NCBI RefSeq assembly: GCF_001005725.1
Contig: NZ_LBIC01000004.1
Coordinates: 124,001-188,000 of the forward strand
Source of the DNA: Sphingobium chungbukense
GTDB lineage: Bacteria > Pseudomonadota > Alphaproteobacteria > Sphingomonadales > Sphingomonadaceae
Direction of reading: 5' to 3'
DNA: 64,000 bases
Below the pieces are notes generated by a model that did not search any database, was not told where the DNA came from, and saw nothing but the letters and a program-made list of their open reading frames with translations. Numbering within the stretch: position 1 is the stretch's first letter; every line of letters begins with the position of its first letter. The position numbers were made by a program, and so were the translations under genes. This document shows, one piece after another, positions 49,457 to 59,026 of the stretch.

Positions 49457-50428
49457 CTATTGCGGCACGTCTGCCGTGCCGTCGATCACGTCCTGAGGCG
49501 TGATCTTGCCCAGCCCCGGCCCATAGACCGGCACCACGGGTTCGGCGGGCTTGCGTCCATGCAGCGCCTCGATCTCGGCCTCGCGCTGCTTCAGATACAG
49601 TTCGCGATAATAGGCATAGGGATTTTCCTCGTCGCGGATCTGCTGGATCGTCTCGTCGAACGCGGCCCGCTCGCCAAGCTGATTGAGGATCGTCGCCGGG
49701 ATCACATATTTGGGCTGGTTGAACGGCTTGCCCACAGCGAAGGGCACGATCATCTTGTCAACCGTGTCGCCGATGATGTCGCGCAGCGTCGTCGGCCCGA
49801 CGATCGGCAGATACATATAGGGTCCCGGCCCCACGCCATAATAGCCCAGTACATTGGCCAACCCGTTGGGCCGATGCGGCAGGAAGAAGGGCTTGCGCTT
49901 CGCCACGTCGAACAGCCCCGCCACGCCCAGGGAAGTGTTGACGGTGAAGCGCCCGACCGTCTCCATCGCCTTGCCGGGCTTCAGCTCCAGCATATAGGCC
50001 AGGAACACCACCGGCTCCTGCAAGTTGGAGAAGAAGTTGCGGAACCCCTTGCGCACCGGCTTGGGCAGACCCTTGTTATAGGCCTTGGCGACCGGCTCCA
50101 CCACGGCCTTGTCGACCGACTGCACCGCCTCGAAACTCTTGAGGTTCAGTCGCTCCATCGGGTCGCCCGGCGCCGGCCCCGTCCGCCCGGTGACGACGAT
50201 ATCGCCCTGCCGCGCGACCGGGACCGTCGTCGCGTCCGCCGCACCCGGCAGGTTCGGCAGCACCGGCGGCGGGGGCACGACGATAACCGGAGCGGACGCG
50301 GCCTGGGGCGCCTCAGCCGGCGTTGCGACAGGTACGGCGGCGGACGGATGTTGCGGCTGCTGCGTGTCGGCCGCCTCCGTCTGCGCGCCCAGCATCATCA
50401 TTCCAGCGGCGACGGCCGGCAACAGCAT
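49457..50428 (-). CDS. MlaA-family outer membrane lipid-asymmetry protein
   Basis: Residues about 100-290 form the MlaA (VacJ) domain: AYNKGLPKPVRKGFRNFFSN, LQEPVVFLAYMLELKPGKAM, ETVGRFTVNTSLGVAGLFDV, GYYGVGPGPYMYLPIVGPTT. It removes misplaced phospholipid from the outer leaflet. The N-terminal 85 residues are Pro/Ala-rich. The signal sequence (MLLPAVAAGMMMLGAQTEAA) has no lipobox Cys and a stop codon lies two codons upstream, so it is not a typical lipoprotein. The start follows AAAGGA. Confidence 0.88.
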   Translation of the reverse strand: MLLPAVAAGMMMLGAQTEAADTQQPQHPSAAVPVATPAEAPQAASAPVIVVPPPPVLPNLPGAADATTVPVARQGDIVVTGRTGPAPGDPMERLNLKSFEAVQSVDKAVVEPVAKAYNKGLPKPVRKGFRNFFSNLQEPVVFLAYMLELKPGKAMETVGRFTVNTSLGVAGLFDVAKRKPFFLPHRPNGLANVLGYYGVGPGPYMYLPIVGPTTLRDIIGDTVDKMIVPFAVGKPFNQPKYVIPATILNQLGERAAFDETIQQIRDEENPYAYYRELYLKQREAEIEALHGRKPAEPVVPVYGPGLGKITPQDVIDGTADVPQ

Positions 50429-50688
50429 CTTTCAGTCCTTTGCGGAAAGTTCCCCTGCGAAACCATGACGGTTCCGTGTCACCCCCGTTTCCAATGGCGG
50501 CTAGTTGGGATGATGCCAACCGTCAAGTGCATGACGTCTCGGCTTGGCGCGAACCGCCGTTCGCCCGCCACGTTCCCGCCGCGCCCATACATTTTGTTAC
50601 ATTTTTTGCGGCAGCTCAGGTTTGCAATTGCGAGTCGTTCGCGTTATTCAACGCCCATCATCCACCTCCAGGACTTGTCCCGCTCCCG

Positions 50689-51345
50689 ATGCACGCCCCC
50701 GTCCGCGCTCAAAATCCCAGGAAGAAGAGCGCCAAGGCCTTCTGGCTGAAGCAGCTCCACACCTGGCATTGGGTAAGCTCCGCCATCAGCCTGATCGGCC
50801 TGCTGCTGTTCGCCTTCACCGGCATCACGCTCAACCATGCGGCCGATGTCGAGGGTTCGCCACAAACCGTCACCCGATCGGGCACCCTTCCCCCCGCCCT
50901 GCTGAAACAGGTCGCGCCCGATGATGCTGGCGCCGATGCACCCGACGTCAAGAAGCCCCTGCCCGCCCCCGTGGCGGCATGGGTGGAAAAGGAAATGGCA
51001 CAGAACGGCGCTGGCGTGGCGGAATGGTCGGCGGATGAGGTCTATCTCGCCCTCCCCCGCCCCGGCGGCGACGGCTGGGTGTCGATCGACCGGCACAGCG
51101 GCGCGGTGTCCAGCGAAGCGACCAGCCGGGGCTGGATCAGCTACCTGAACGACCTGCACAAGGGCCGCAATGCGGGCGATGTCTGGAAATGGTTCATCGA
51201 CATCTTCGCCGTCGCCTGCTTCCTGTTCGCCCTGACCGGCCTGGTCCTGCTCTGGCTTCATTCCCGCAAGCGCCCCACCACCTGGCCGCTGGTCGCCATG
51301 GGCCTCGCCATTCCGGCGGTACTCGCCATCATCTTCATTCATTAA
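50689..51345 (+). CDS. PepSY-associated membrane protein (ferric reductase type)
   Basis: From ATG 50689 the product has 218 aa with membrane helices at about 30-48, 170-188 and 198-216, and a periplasmic PepSY-like middle. Conserved His in QLHTWHW, LNHAADV and NDLHKG could bind heme, as in PepSY_TM reductases that carry electrons across the membrane. It leads a run of DUF2271, DUF4198 and ApbE genes, a set associated with extracytosolic flavin redox and iron acquisition. Confidence 0.82.
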   Translation: MHAPVRAQNPRKKSAKAFWLKQLHTWHWVSSAISLIGLLLFAFTGITLNHAADVEGSPQTVTRSGTLPPALLKQVAPDDAGADAPDVKKPLPAPVAAWVEKEMAQNGAGVAEWSADEVYLALPRPGGDGWVSIDRHSGAVSSEATSRGWISYLNDLHKGRNAGDVWKWFIDIFAVACFLFALTGLVLLWLHSRKRPTTWPLVAMGLAIPAVLAIIFIH

Positions 51346-51361
51346 GGGGGATTTTCACCTC

Positions 51362-51889
51362 ATGCAGATCAGCCACAAGATCGTCCTGACGGGTGCCGCC
51401 ATGAGCGCGGCCGGCGCCATCGCCGCGCCCGCGACGGCGCAGACGCTGGACGTCACCCTCACCCTGCCGCGCCTGTCGGTGGCCGAATATCACCGCCCCT
51501 ATGTGGCCGTCTGGCTGGAGAAGGAAGGCGCGCCCGCGCGCACGCTGACGATCCTCTACGATGTCGACAAGCGCAACAATGGCGGCGCCAAATGGCTGCG
51601 CGACGTGCGCATGTGGTGGCGTGCATCGGGCCGTTCGCTGACCCTGCCCGCCGACGGCGTGTCCGGCGCCACCCGTGCACCCGGCACCCATAAGCTGAGC
51701 TTCACCGCGGGCAAGGGCGGCATGCCCAATCTCACCCCCGGCAAATATACGGTCGTGGTGGAAGCCGCTCGCGAATCCGGCGGCCGAGAAGTCGTGCGCG
51801 TGCCGCTGAACGTGACCGCCGCAGGGGCCAAGGGCAGCGCGACGGGCCAGTTCGAACTGGGCGCCGTGAACGTCCTGCTGTCACGCTGA
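51362..51889 (+). CDS. DUF2271 protein with ApbE flavinylation motif
   Basis: The 175-aa periplasmic protein has a signal peptide (cleavage after ATAQ near residue 27) and a DUF2271 beta-sandwich (LPRLSVAEYHRPYVAVWLEK, RNNGGAKWLRDVRMWWR). Residues 98-104 read DGVSGAT, which matches the Dxx(S/T)Gx(S/T) site where ApbE attaches FMN to Thr (Thr104). The ApbE gene is two genes downstream. It is probably a covalent flavoprotein that accepts electrons from the PepSY membrane protein. Confidence 0.85.
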   Translation: MQISHKIVLTGAAMSAAGAIAAPATAQTLDVTLTLPRLSVAEYHRPYVAVWLEKEGAPARTLTILYDVDKRNNGGAKWLRDVRMWWRASGRSLTLPADGVSGATRAPGTHKLSFTAGKGGMPNLTPGKYTVVVEAARESGGREVVRVPLNVTAAGAKGSATGQFELGAVNVLLSR

Positions 51890-51903
51890 AAAGGGGAGAA
51901 GTC

Positions 51904-52809
51904 ATGACCGGATTCCGCAAGCTGCTGCTGCTCGCCGCCACTGCTGCCATCACCGTGCCGCAAATGGCCGGCGCCGCGCGTCCCTGGCTGCTGCCTTCCG
52001 AAACTATGTTCGCGGGGTCAGGCAATGAATGGTTGACGGTCGATGCCGCCATTTCCAGCGATCTTTATTATTTCGACCATCCGGGCCAGGACTGGCAGCC
52101 GGTGGTGACCGCGCCCGACGGCAGCACCGCGGCGATCGAGAACCGCGCCGTCGGCAAGCTGCGCCAGACCTTCGACCTCGGCATCAAGGCGAAGGGCACA
52201 TACAAGATCGCCGTCGTCAACGAGATGCTGATGGGCAACTACATGCTGAACGGCGAACGCAAGATGCTGCCGCGCGGCACCACCGCCGCGACGCTGGCAA
52301 CGGCCGTGCCGCAGGGCGCGACCGACGTGCAGACGGCGACGGCGACGACCCGTATCGAAACCTTCGTGACGGCGGGCGAGCCGGATCGCATGGTCTTCGC
52401 CACGACCGGCAAGGGGCTGGAAATGATCCCCGTGACCCATCCCAACGACCTGGCCGTGGGCGAACCCGCGACCTTCCAGTTCCTGCTCAACGGCAAGCCC
52501 GCCGCCGGGCTGGACGTGGTCGCCGTTCCGGGCGGCATCCGCTACCGCGCCGACCTCAAGCAGATGGATGCGAAGACCGACGCGACAGGCAGGGTGAGCT
52601 TCACCTGGCCGGAAGCGGGCATGTACTGGGTCAGCATCAGTTCCGGCGGACGGCGCGGGCCGGGCGGCGAAGGCGGTCCCGCTGGTCCCGGCAACGGCGC
52701 ATCCGGCGCCGGCGGTCCACAGGGCCAGAACAATCCCGAAGCGCCGCGTCCCATCGGCCCACCGCAGGACCGCGCGACCTATGCCATGACGGTCGAGGTA
52801 CAGGGCTGA
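51904..52809 (+). CDS. DUF4198 periplasmic protein
   Basis: The 301-aa product has a signal peptide (cleaved near AGA-ARP), then RPWLLPSETMFAGSGNEWLT, a DUF4198 start (metal-carrier family related to NikM). FQFLLNGKPAAGLDVVAVPG and FTWPEAGMYWVSISS follow. The N-terminal His usually found after the signal peptide is missing (ARP). A Gly/Pro-rich insert lies at about 260-285. It is co-transcribed with the PepSY, DUF2271 and ApbE genes and may bind iron or siderophore. Confidence 0.85.
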   Translation: MTGFRKLLLLAATAAITVPQMAGAARPWLLPSETMFAGSGNEWLTVDAAISSDLYYFDHPGQDWQPVVTAPDGSTAAIENRAVGKLRQTFDLGIKAKGTYKIAVVNEMLMGNYMLNGERKMLPRGTTAATLATAVPQGATDVQTATATTRIETFVTAGEPDRMVFATTGKGLEMIPVTHPNDLAVGEPATFQFLLNGKPAAGLDVVAVPGGIRYRADLKQMDAKTDATGRVSFTWPEAGMYWVSISSGGRRGPGGEGGPAGPGNGASGAGGPQGQNNPEAPRPIGPPQDRATYAMTVEVQG

Positions 52810-52910
52810 TCGCCGCCCCCCTTCGCATCGCCATCCCGCCCGGCCTGTCGCCCGACCCGTTCGAAGGACGGAACGGGCTGGGCCGGATCAGCGACTTTGG
52901 CGGGCCGACC

Positions 52911-53783
52911 ATGGGCACAAGCTGGTCGGCCCGCATCGTCGATGCCCCCCCCGGCAGTGCCGAGGCGATCGAGGCCGTCCTTTCCCGCGTCATCGCGCAG
53001 ATGAGCAATTGGGAAGCGGCATCCGACATCAGCCGATTCAATGCCACGCCGCTCGGCCAGTGGACGACACTGCCGGACGACATGGCACGGGTGCTGCGTG
53101 CCGGGCTGGATGTCGCGCGGCTGTCGGGTGGCGCGTTCGATCCGGCGGTCGGCCGGATGGTCGCGCGATGGGGTTTCGGCCCCGGCGGCGTCACCGGCCT
53201 GTCCACCACGCCCCATCACCCCTCCCCCTGGACCGCCATAGAGCTGGACGATCGCCGCGCCCGCCGCACGGCAGATGTAACGCTCGACTTTTCCGGCATT
53301 GCCAAGGGTTTTGCCGTCGATGCCGTCGCGGCGGCGCTGCATGACCTCGGCGCCCGGCATTTCCTCGTGGAGATAGGCGGCGAATTGCGGGGACAGGGTG
53401 TGAAACCCGACCTCCAACCCTGGTGGGTCGATGTGGAGGCGCCTCCCCATCTGTCCCTGCCGACATTGCGCGTGGCGCTCTGCGGCCTGTCCGTCGCAAC
53501 CTCGGGCGACTATCGCCGCTTCCGCGAGGAAGGCGGCATCCGCCTTTCCCACAGCATCGATCCGGCCACCGGTGCGCCCATCGCCAACGCCGTCGCCTCG
53601 GTCACGGTACTGCACGAAAGCGCGATGTTGGCCGACGCCTGGGCGACCGCGATCACCGTCCTGGGCGCCGATCGCGGCATGACGCTCGCCACCCGCCACG
53701 GCCTCGCTGCAATGCTGATCCGGCGAACGGCATCAGGCGGTCAGGAATATATGACACCGACGCTGGCCGCGATGCTGGAATGA
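52911..53783 (+). CDS. apbE: FAD:protein FMN transferase (ApbE)
   Basis: The coding frame shows ApbE motifs: TMGTSWSARIVD, MSNWEAASDISRFN, DFSGIAKGFAVDAVAA, EIGGELRGQG, LSHSIDPATGAPI and LADAWATAITVLG (Mg-binding Asp and Thr). The first ATG/GTG/TTG is at 52911, but about 30 in-frame residues upstream resemble ApbE N-termini and overlap the DUF4198 stop, so initiation may use CTG or another rare codon near 52806. It flavinylates Thr in target proteins, probably the DUF2271 protein. Confidence 0.88.
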   Translation: MGTSWSARIVDAPPGSAEAIEAVLSRVIAQMSNWEAASDISRFNATPLGQWTTLPDDMARVLRAGLDVARLSGGAFDPAVGRMVARWGFGPGGVTGLSTTPHHPSPWTAIELDDRRARRTADVTLDFSGIAKGFAVDAVAAALHDLGARHFLVEIGGELRGQGVKPDLQPWWVDVEAPPHLSLPTLRVALCGLSVATSGDYRRFREEGGIRLSHSIDPATGAPIANAVASVTVLHESAMLADAWATAITVLGADRGMTLATRHGLAAMLIRRTASGGQEYMTPTLAAMLE

Positions 53784-54058
53784 CCGCATGTCCTCCCTCG
53801 CGGTCATCCAAAGCTTCAGCCGCCCGGACCAGAGGATAGGTGACCCAATGGCAACAGGGGCCCCGAAATCCATCCTATTTCTCCACAGCAGGCGGATTTA
53901 CCTGTCCTATTTCGCGCCCACCGGCCTATCCCGCCTCGCTCTTTGAAACATCCGATCGATCACGCCCTCGCGCCTACGCGCGCCCAGGCACGCGCGCGCA
54001 TATGGTGTGAACTTCGGCGTGAAAATGGCCGAAATCCAAGTGATCAGGCTTCCCGCGA

Positions 54059-54742
54059 TCAGGCGTCGGCCCAGCGCCGCAGCAGATTGTGATACACCCC
54101 GGTCAACCGGATCACCTGCGCATTGTCATGCCCCAGATCGACCGCCAGCGCCTGGATGCTGCTGTCGAGGTCGAACAGCATCTGCCGCGCCGCATCGTCG
54201 CGCACCATGGATTGCAGCCAGAAGAAGCTCGCCACGCGCCGCCCGCGCGTCACCGGCTCCACCCTATGCAGCGAGGAGGACGGATAGAGCACCGCATGAC
54301 CTGCGGGCAGCTTCACCCGCTGGACGCCGAAATTGGTCTCGATGGTCAGTTCACCGCCGTCATAGCTTTCCGGATCCTCCAGGAAGACGGTGATCGACAG
54401 GTCCGACCGCACGCGAAAACCCGTTCCCGCCTGAATTCGCACGGCATTGTCGACATGGGTGCCGAAGGCCTGCCCGCCCGCATAGCTGTTGAACAGCGGG
54501 GGAAAGACCTTGAGCGGCAGCGCGGCGGCAATGAACAAGGCCGACCGGCCGAGCGCATCCAGCACGATCTGCCCCGCCTGCTTCGCTTGCGGGGACTCCT
54601 CGGGCAATTGCAGGTTACGTTTGGCGAGCGCCGACTGATGGCCGGAGGTCACATTGCCGTCGACCCATTCCGCCGCATCGACCAGCGCCCGGACGCGGCC
54701 CAGCGTTTCACCATCGAGCAGGTCGGGAATGACGGTCAACAT
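54059..54742 (-). CDS. PKHD-type Fe(II)/2-oxoglutarate hydroxylase (PiuC/YbiX family)
   Basis: The 227-aa protein has the iron site [10 protein letters not shown] (His, Asp) and [14 protein letters not shown] (distal His and 2-oxoglutarate-binding Arg), and begins [20 protein letters not shown]. PiuC genes commonly sit next to Fiu/PiuA siderophore receptors. Here it is the last gene of the receptor-Sel1-PiuC group and overlaps the Sel1 gene by 7 bp. Confidence 0.93.
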   Translation of the reverse strand: MLTVIPDLLDGETLGRVRALVDAAEWVDGNVTSGHQSALAKRNLQLPEESPQAKQAGQIVLDALGRSALFIAAALPLKVFPPLFNSYAGGQAFGTHVDNAVRIQAGTGFRVRSDLSITVFLEDPESYDGGELTIETNFGVQRVKLPAGHAVLYPSSSLHRVEPVTRGRRVASFFWLQSMVRDDAARQMLFDLDSSIQALAVDLGHDNAQVIRLTGVYHNLLRRWADA

Positions 54743-55497
54743 ATCGGGGCCTCCTTGCCCAGCAGGACGGCAAGCCCCGCCTGCCGCATGATCGCATCGG
54801 ACGAATGACGCAGATGGTCGGCCGCCTTGTCAAGGAAAGCGGGCGTCGCCGTTTCCCGTACCCGCCCAAGCCAGGACAACGCCTCATCCGTCGCGCCATC
54901 CTCGGCCAGCAGCCGGGCAAGGTTGAACTGCCCCCGAAAATCGCCGCTTTGGGCGGCGATCCGATAGTGTCGCAACGCCTCCTCCCTGTCGGGCGCAACA
55001 GCCCAGCCATCTTCATGGAAGCTGCCGATATAATTGGCCGCCTTGGCCCCGATCAGACCCGGATCGGACGCCGCCTTGCGGAACCAGTCCAGCGCCGCCT
55101 CATGCTCGTCCCGCAAGGCAAGCTGGGTGGCGTAATTGTACATCGCCTCGGCCAGTCCCCGACCGGCCGCGACGCGATAGCATTCCATCGCCCGGTCCGG
55201 ATCGACGGCCACGCCCCAGCCCAGTTCATAGCAACGCCCGACCATGTTGAGCGCGAACATGTCATGGCTGGCGGCGGCCCGGTTGAACCAGCCGAAGGCG
55301 GCGCGTGGATCGGCAGGCAGTTCGATCCCATCCAGCAGCATCTGCCCCAGCAGGAGCTGCGCCTGCACCACGCCTCCCTCCGCCGCGATACGGATCAGCG
55401 CGGCGCGATCGCTCCCCGGCTCCGCCAGCCGCGCGGCGAGTGTGTCGGCACTCATCGCGCTCAATTCGGCCAGCGAAGGCAGGGATGGTTCGGTCAT
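54736..55497 (-). CDS. Sel1-like repeat protein
   Basis: From ATG 55497 the product has 253 aa with about five helical Sel1/TPR repeats: [78 protein letters not shown] and [18 protein letters not shown]. The PiuC-Sel1-receptor order is common in gamma- and alphaproteobacteria. The start lies 4 bp after the receptor stop. It is likely a scaffold for protein-protein contacts; the target is unknown. Confidence 0.88.
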   Translation of the reverse strand: MTEPSLPSLAELSAMSADTLAARLAEPGSDRAALIRIAAEGGVVQAQLLLGQMLLDGIELPADPRAAFGWFNRAAASHDMFALNMVGRCYELGWGVAVDPDRAMECYRVAAGRGLAEAMYNYATQLALRDEHEAALDWFRKAASDPGLIGAKAANYIGSFHEDGWAVAPDREEALRHYRIAAQSGDFRGQFNLARLLAEDGATDEALSWLGRVRETATPAFLDKAADHLRHSSDAIMRQAGLAVLLGKEAPIC

Positions 55498-55501
55498 CGC
55501 A

Positions 55502-58003
55502 TCAATATTTGATGCTGAGCGTCGCAAAGGCCGACCGGCCCGGTGCGAGCATCGCATAATGGTTGCTGTAGGCCTGGCTGAAATAGCTCTTGTCGGTCAG
55601 GTTCTGAACATTGACGGAAAGACCGATCTTCTCGTTGAAATCATAGCTCGCCCGGGCATCGAAGCGCCAGTAACTGGGAACGGAGCGGGCGATGGTCTTC
55701 GTAGCCGGACTGACCGTGACCGCGCCCGCGCTGTTCTGCGTGGCTGTGCGGTTGTCCGCATAGCCGCCATAGACCCGGCTCATGTAGAAGGCGCCGCCGC
55801 CGACATTCAGCTTGGGCAGCACTTCCACATTGGTCCACAGCGAGAAGCTGTGTTTGGCGGTCTGCGGGAACTGGCGGCCGGTGTTGACCGATTCCACCAG
55901 AACGGTCTTGGCCGCCTGCCCCGGAACGGCCGCCGCGGTCAGCGCGGTGAAGCCGCCCTCGACGATCTTCGCGTCCATATAGGTGTAACCGCCAAAGACG
56001 CTCCACTTGGGCAGGATTTCGCCGTTGAAGCCGAATTCCACGCCCTTGATCAACCGTTCGCCAATGAACTGGATCGTGTTGTCGGCGCCGGTCACGCGGG
56101 CATTCTTGGTTTCCGTGCGGAACAGTGCGACGTTCAGCGACAGGCGCGAATGGAACAGGTCCGCCTTGGCGCCGATTTCATAGGATTTGGTGCGCTCGAC
56201 CTTCAGCGTTTCCTCCGCAGCGGCCCGCAATGCGGCGATGGCGGTGGCGGTGTTCGCCGGGGTCGTGGTGGTGGCGATCGTGCCCAGCGAATTGCCCTCC
56301 TGCCCTTCGCCGATCAGGCTGTTGGGCGGCGTGGCCGAGGTTGCGTAGGAGGCATAGAGGCTGGTGTTCGCGGTCGGTTTGAACACCGCGCCCGCCTGCC
56401 AGTTGAACACGCCGTCGTCGCGGCTGACGGTCGGGGACACGCCGTTGATCACCGGCAACGTCACCTTCGAATGATAATCGTCATAACGCGCGCCCAGATT
56501 GACGATCAGCGATGGGCCGATGCTGATCGAATCGAAGGCGTAGATCGCCTTGGTATGGGCGTCGTTCTGCGTTTCCTGTCCCGGCGTGGTGCGGGTGATC
56601 GGGCCGGTGGCGGCATAGTTGCCGTTCACATAATTGACCCAGGGATCGGACGGGTTCGGGTTGAACAGGCTGGTGCAATCGAAGGTCGCGACCTGCGCCA
56701 CGCTGCACGAGGGACCATTGGTGGTGCCGGTCGAAAAATGGCGCGTGGTCACATTATAGGTGCCGCGACGCGCCTTTTCCCAACTGAGTTCCGCACCGGC
56801 GGAGAAGCTGTGCTCGATCGCGCCGGTGTTGAACTTACCGAACAGATCGATCTGGTTTGTCAGCGTGTCGACCGCACCATAGCGGGTGTTGGCACGGCGC
56901 CAAACCTGACCGGTGTTGAAGACGTTGCCCTGGCTGTCATCGGGCTGGGTATAGATATAGGCTTGGTCGTTGCGGCTGTAGCGCGCCGTGTTGCGCAACG
57001 TCACGCCGCCGAAATCATGCTGCGCGCGGACGGTGAACTGATCCGTCTTGCTCTTGCGGAAGTCGCGATCCTTCAGGCCATAATAGGTGTCGCGGTCGAC
57101 ATGTCCCTTGGTGCCGTTGGCCAGGGTCACATCGCCGACGGCCGGCTGCGAAAAAGTGAAGCCGGTGGGCGCGTTGCACACGGTCGTTGAGCAGGCATAG
57201 GTGTAGGGAATGCCGCTGTCGGGCAGTTCATCCGTATCGAGATGATACCAGGAAAGCGTCAGTTGCGTCGGCGCATTCAGGCCGATGGTGAGCGAGGGCG
57301 CCACGCCCCAGCGCTTCTGCCAGATGGCGTCGCGTCCGGCCACATCCTGGTCATGCCACATGCCCGCCACGCGGAAGGCGATGGAATCCGTCAGCCGGTA
57401 ATTCAGGTCCGCCGTGATCCGCTTATAGTCCGCGGTGCCATAGGACAGGTCCATGGCGGCGAAATCGCGGTCGCGGGGAAGCTTGGTGATGATGTTGAGC
57501 GATCCGCCCGCGCTGCCGCGCCCGCCCAGCGAACTGTCGGAACCGCGCACCACCTGGATCTGCTCGACGGCGAAGACTTCGCGCGACTGCGCGGAGCTGT
57601 CCCGCACACCATCGACATAGGTGCTGCCCTGGCTGTCGAAGCCACGGATGAACGGACGGTCGCCAATCGGATTGCCGCCCTCCGCCGCGCCGAAGGTGAT
57701 GCCGGGCACGGTACGAAGCGCGTCGACCAGCGTGGCCGAGCCCGTATCCTTGATGACATTTTCGCTGACGATCGCAATCGAGCGGGGGGTATTGATCAGC
57801 GGCGCGGTCGCCTTGGGCGAAATAATGTCCTGATTATAGCGGCCATTGACGATGATCTGGCTGGCGTCCGCCTGTTGGTCGGCAGCCGCGCCAGACATGT
57901 CCTCCGCCCTGTCGACCGCCAGCGCAGGGCTCGAAACCAACGCCCCCACACACCCCAAGGCCAGGAAGGCCGGTGTCGTGCGGCGGCGATTGTCGTCTTG
58001 CAT
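55502..58003 (-). CDS. TonB-dependent siderophore receptor (Fiu-like)
   Basis: The 833-aa outer membrane protein has a signal peptide (PAFLALGCVGALVSSPALA), a plug domain (QDIISPKATAPLINTPRSIA, VPGITFGAAEGGNPIGDRPF, RGSDSSLGGRGSAGGSLNII) and a 22-strand barrel that ends in FATLSIKY. Plug motifs and PiuC/Sel1 neighbours indicate a catecholate-type receptor. Start MQDDNRRR at 58003. A Fur-like box lies 44 bp upstream. Confidence 0.93.
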   Translation of the reverse strand: MQDDNRRRTTPAFLALGCVGALVSSPALAVDRAEDMSGAAADQQADASQIIVNGRYNQDIISPKATAPLINTPRSIAIVSENVIKDTGSATLVDALRTVPGITFGAAEGGNPIGDRPFIRGFDSQGSTYVDGVRDSSAQSREVFAVEQIQVVRGSDSSLGGRGSAGGSLNIITKLPRDRDFAAMDLSYGTADYKRITADLNYRLTDSIAFRVAGMWHDQDVAGRDAIWQKRWGVAPSLTIGLNAPTQLTLSWYHLDTDELPDSGIPYTYACSTTVCNAPTGFTFSQPAVGDVTLANGTKGHVDRDTYYGLKDRDFRKSKTDQFTVRAQHDFGGVTLRNTARYSRNDQAYIYTQPDDSQGNVFNTGQVWRRANTRYGAVDTLTNQIDLFGKFNTGAIEHSFSAGAELSWEKARRGTYNVTTRHFSTGTTNGPSCSVAQVATFDCTSLFNPNPSDPWVNYVNGNYAATGPITRTTPGQETQNDAHTKAIYAFDSISIGPSLIVNLGARYDDYHSKVTLPVINGVSPTVSRDDGVFNWQAGAVFKPTANTSLYASYATSATPPNSLIGEGQEGNSLGTIATTTTPANTATAIAALRAAAEETLKVERTKSYEIGAKADLFHSRLSLNVALFRTETKNARVTGADNTIQFIGERLIKGVEFGFNGEILPKWSVFGGYTYMDAKIVEGGFTALTAAAVPGQAAKTVLVESVNTGRQFPQTAKHSFSLWTNVEVLPKLNVGGGAFYMSRVYGGYADNRTATQNSAGAVTVSPATKTIARSVPSYWRFDARASYDFNEKIGLSVNVQNLTDKSYFSQAYSNHYAMLAPGRSAFATLSIKY

Positions 58004-58046
58004 GGTGATGGAGCCCCTATTGCCTAATCTTCTTGGGTTCCAGTTA

Positions 58047-58081
58047 TTGCGACGCGTTCGCATAGTCAAACACTATTGCGA
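58047..58081 (-). promoter_or_regulatory. Fur-like box upstream of receptor 1
   Basis: TTGCGACGCGTTCGCAT (58047-58063) is an inverted repeat TGCGA/TCGCA with a 5-bp centre, and a second TTGCGA half starts at 58076. Near-identical sequences precede receptor 2 (61452) and tonB (58911), so they probably bind one iron-responsive regulator. Confidence 0.65.
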
Positions 58082-58117
58082 AACAAAATCATTTTGCCGA
58101 CGGTGCCACTGCCGGGC

Positions 58118-58873
58118 TTATTCCCTGCGCAAGACGAAAGGAATCTCGACGATTCCCCTGACGCGAACGGCTTGCCCATCGCGGATCATCGGTTTCCAAC
58201 GCCAACCGCGCACGGCGTCGCGCGCCGCATTGTCCAGTCGCGGGAACCCGCTGCTCTGCGTCACGGTCATGCTTTCCACCGCGCCATCAATGCCCAATGT
58301 CAAATCGAGTATCACCATTCCCTGTTCGCGCTTGCGACGGCTTTCGATCGGATAACGAGGCGGCTTTCCGGCGACCATCTGCGTGCCGATATCCCCTCCC
58401 TGCACAATGTTCGGGACGACAGCTGTGGCCGTCGCGGCAACGGGCACCGGAACGGCGACGGGCGATGCGGAGGGAACGGACACTGGATCGGGCGTGGTCG
58501 CGACGGCAGGGGTTGGCGGCACGGGCACAGGCACCAGCGGCGGGGGTGCGACAATCGCAGGCCGCGACGGCGGCGGCGGGGCTTCGGCGGCGGGCGGGGG
58601 TGGGGGCGGCGAGAGGTTCACGACCGAGAGACGCACCTCCTTGAAGCGCGGGACATGCTGGCGCGCCTGCACCAGCACCGTGATCAGCGCCGCGTGGACC
58701 AGGATGATGAGCATGACCGCCGGCACATGGACCGTGCGCCGCACGCCGTAGCGAGAGACAGGAAGATCGGACTGCGGAACGAGATAGGGAGAAACCGGCG
58801 CCGGCGCAGCCGGGGATGGGACGATCAGTTCATCCGCAGCATCTTCCATCACCCTATCCGCTGAACGAAACAT
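58118..58873 (-). CDS. tonB: TonB family energy transducer
   Basis: The 251-aa protein has one membrane helix at about residues 51-70 (VHVPAVMLIILVHAALITVL), a long Pro-rich periplasmic spacer (PPPPPPAAEAPPPPSRPAIV region) and a C-terminal TonB domain (KPPRYPIESRRKREQGMVIL, LDLTLGIDGAVESMTVTQSS, WRWKPMIRDGQAVRV). It powers the two receptors beside it. No ExbB or ExbD gene is in the window. Confidence 0.92.
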   Translation of the reverse strand: MFRSADRVMEDAADELIVPSPAAPAPVSPYLVPQSDLPVSRYGVRRTVHVPAVMLIILVHAALITVLVQARQHVPRFKEVRLSVVNLSPPPPPPAAEAPPPPSRPAIVAPPPLVPVPVPPTPAVATTPDPVSVPSASPVAVPVPVAATATAVVPNIVQGGDIGTQMVAGKPPRYPIESRRKREQGMVILDLTLGIDGAVESMTVTQSSGFPRLDNAARDAVRGWRWKPMIRDGQAVRVRGIVEIPFVLRRE

Positions 58874-58910
58874 GGCAGATTCCCTTTGGCCGGGCCATAA
58901 CGCTAATAGT

Positions 58911-58928
58911 AATGCGACTCATTCGTAT
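58911..58928 (-). promoter_or_regulatory. Fur-like box upstream of tonB
   Basis: AATGCGACTCATTCGTAT matches the boxes before both receptors at most positions, with weaker symmetry in the right half. It begins 38 bp before the TonB start codon. Confidence 0.55.
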
Positions 58929-58988
58929 ATGAAAATAAGACGGGTGGCGACCCGAGGAGGAGAGGATTGTATCGCCACCCGCCCATAT

Positions 58989-59015
58989 CCCCCGGCAAGG
59001 GACGAATGCCGGGGG
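58989..59015 (-). terminator. Terminator hairpin after receptor 2
   Basis: CCCCCGGCA (58989-58997) and TGCCGGGGG (59007-59015) form a 9-bp stem with a 9-nt loop, 11 bp after the receptor stop. Confidence 0.6.
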
Positions 59016-59026
59016 AAGGAGGACAA

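Noticed and set aside
53784..54058. Stretch between apbE and the PKHD hydroxylase gene
   Set aside because: No gene, hairpin or promoter could be supported; it lies between convergent genes.
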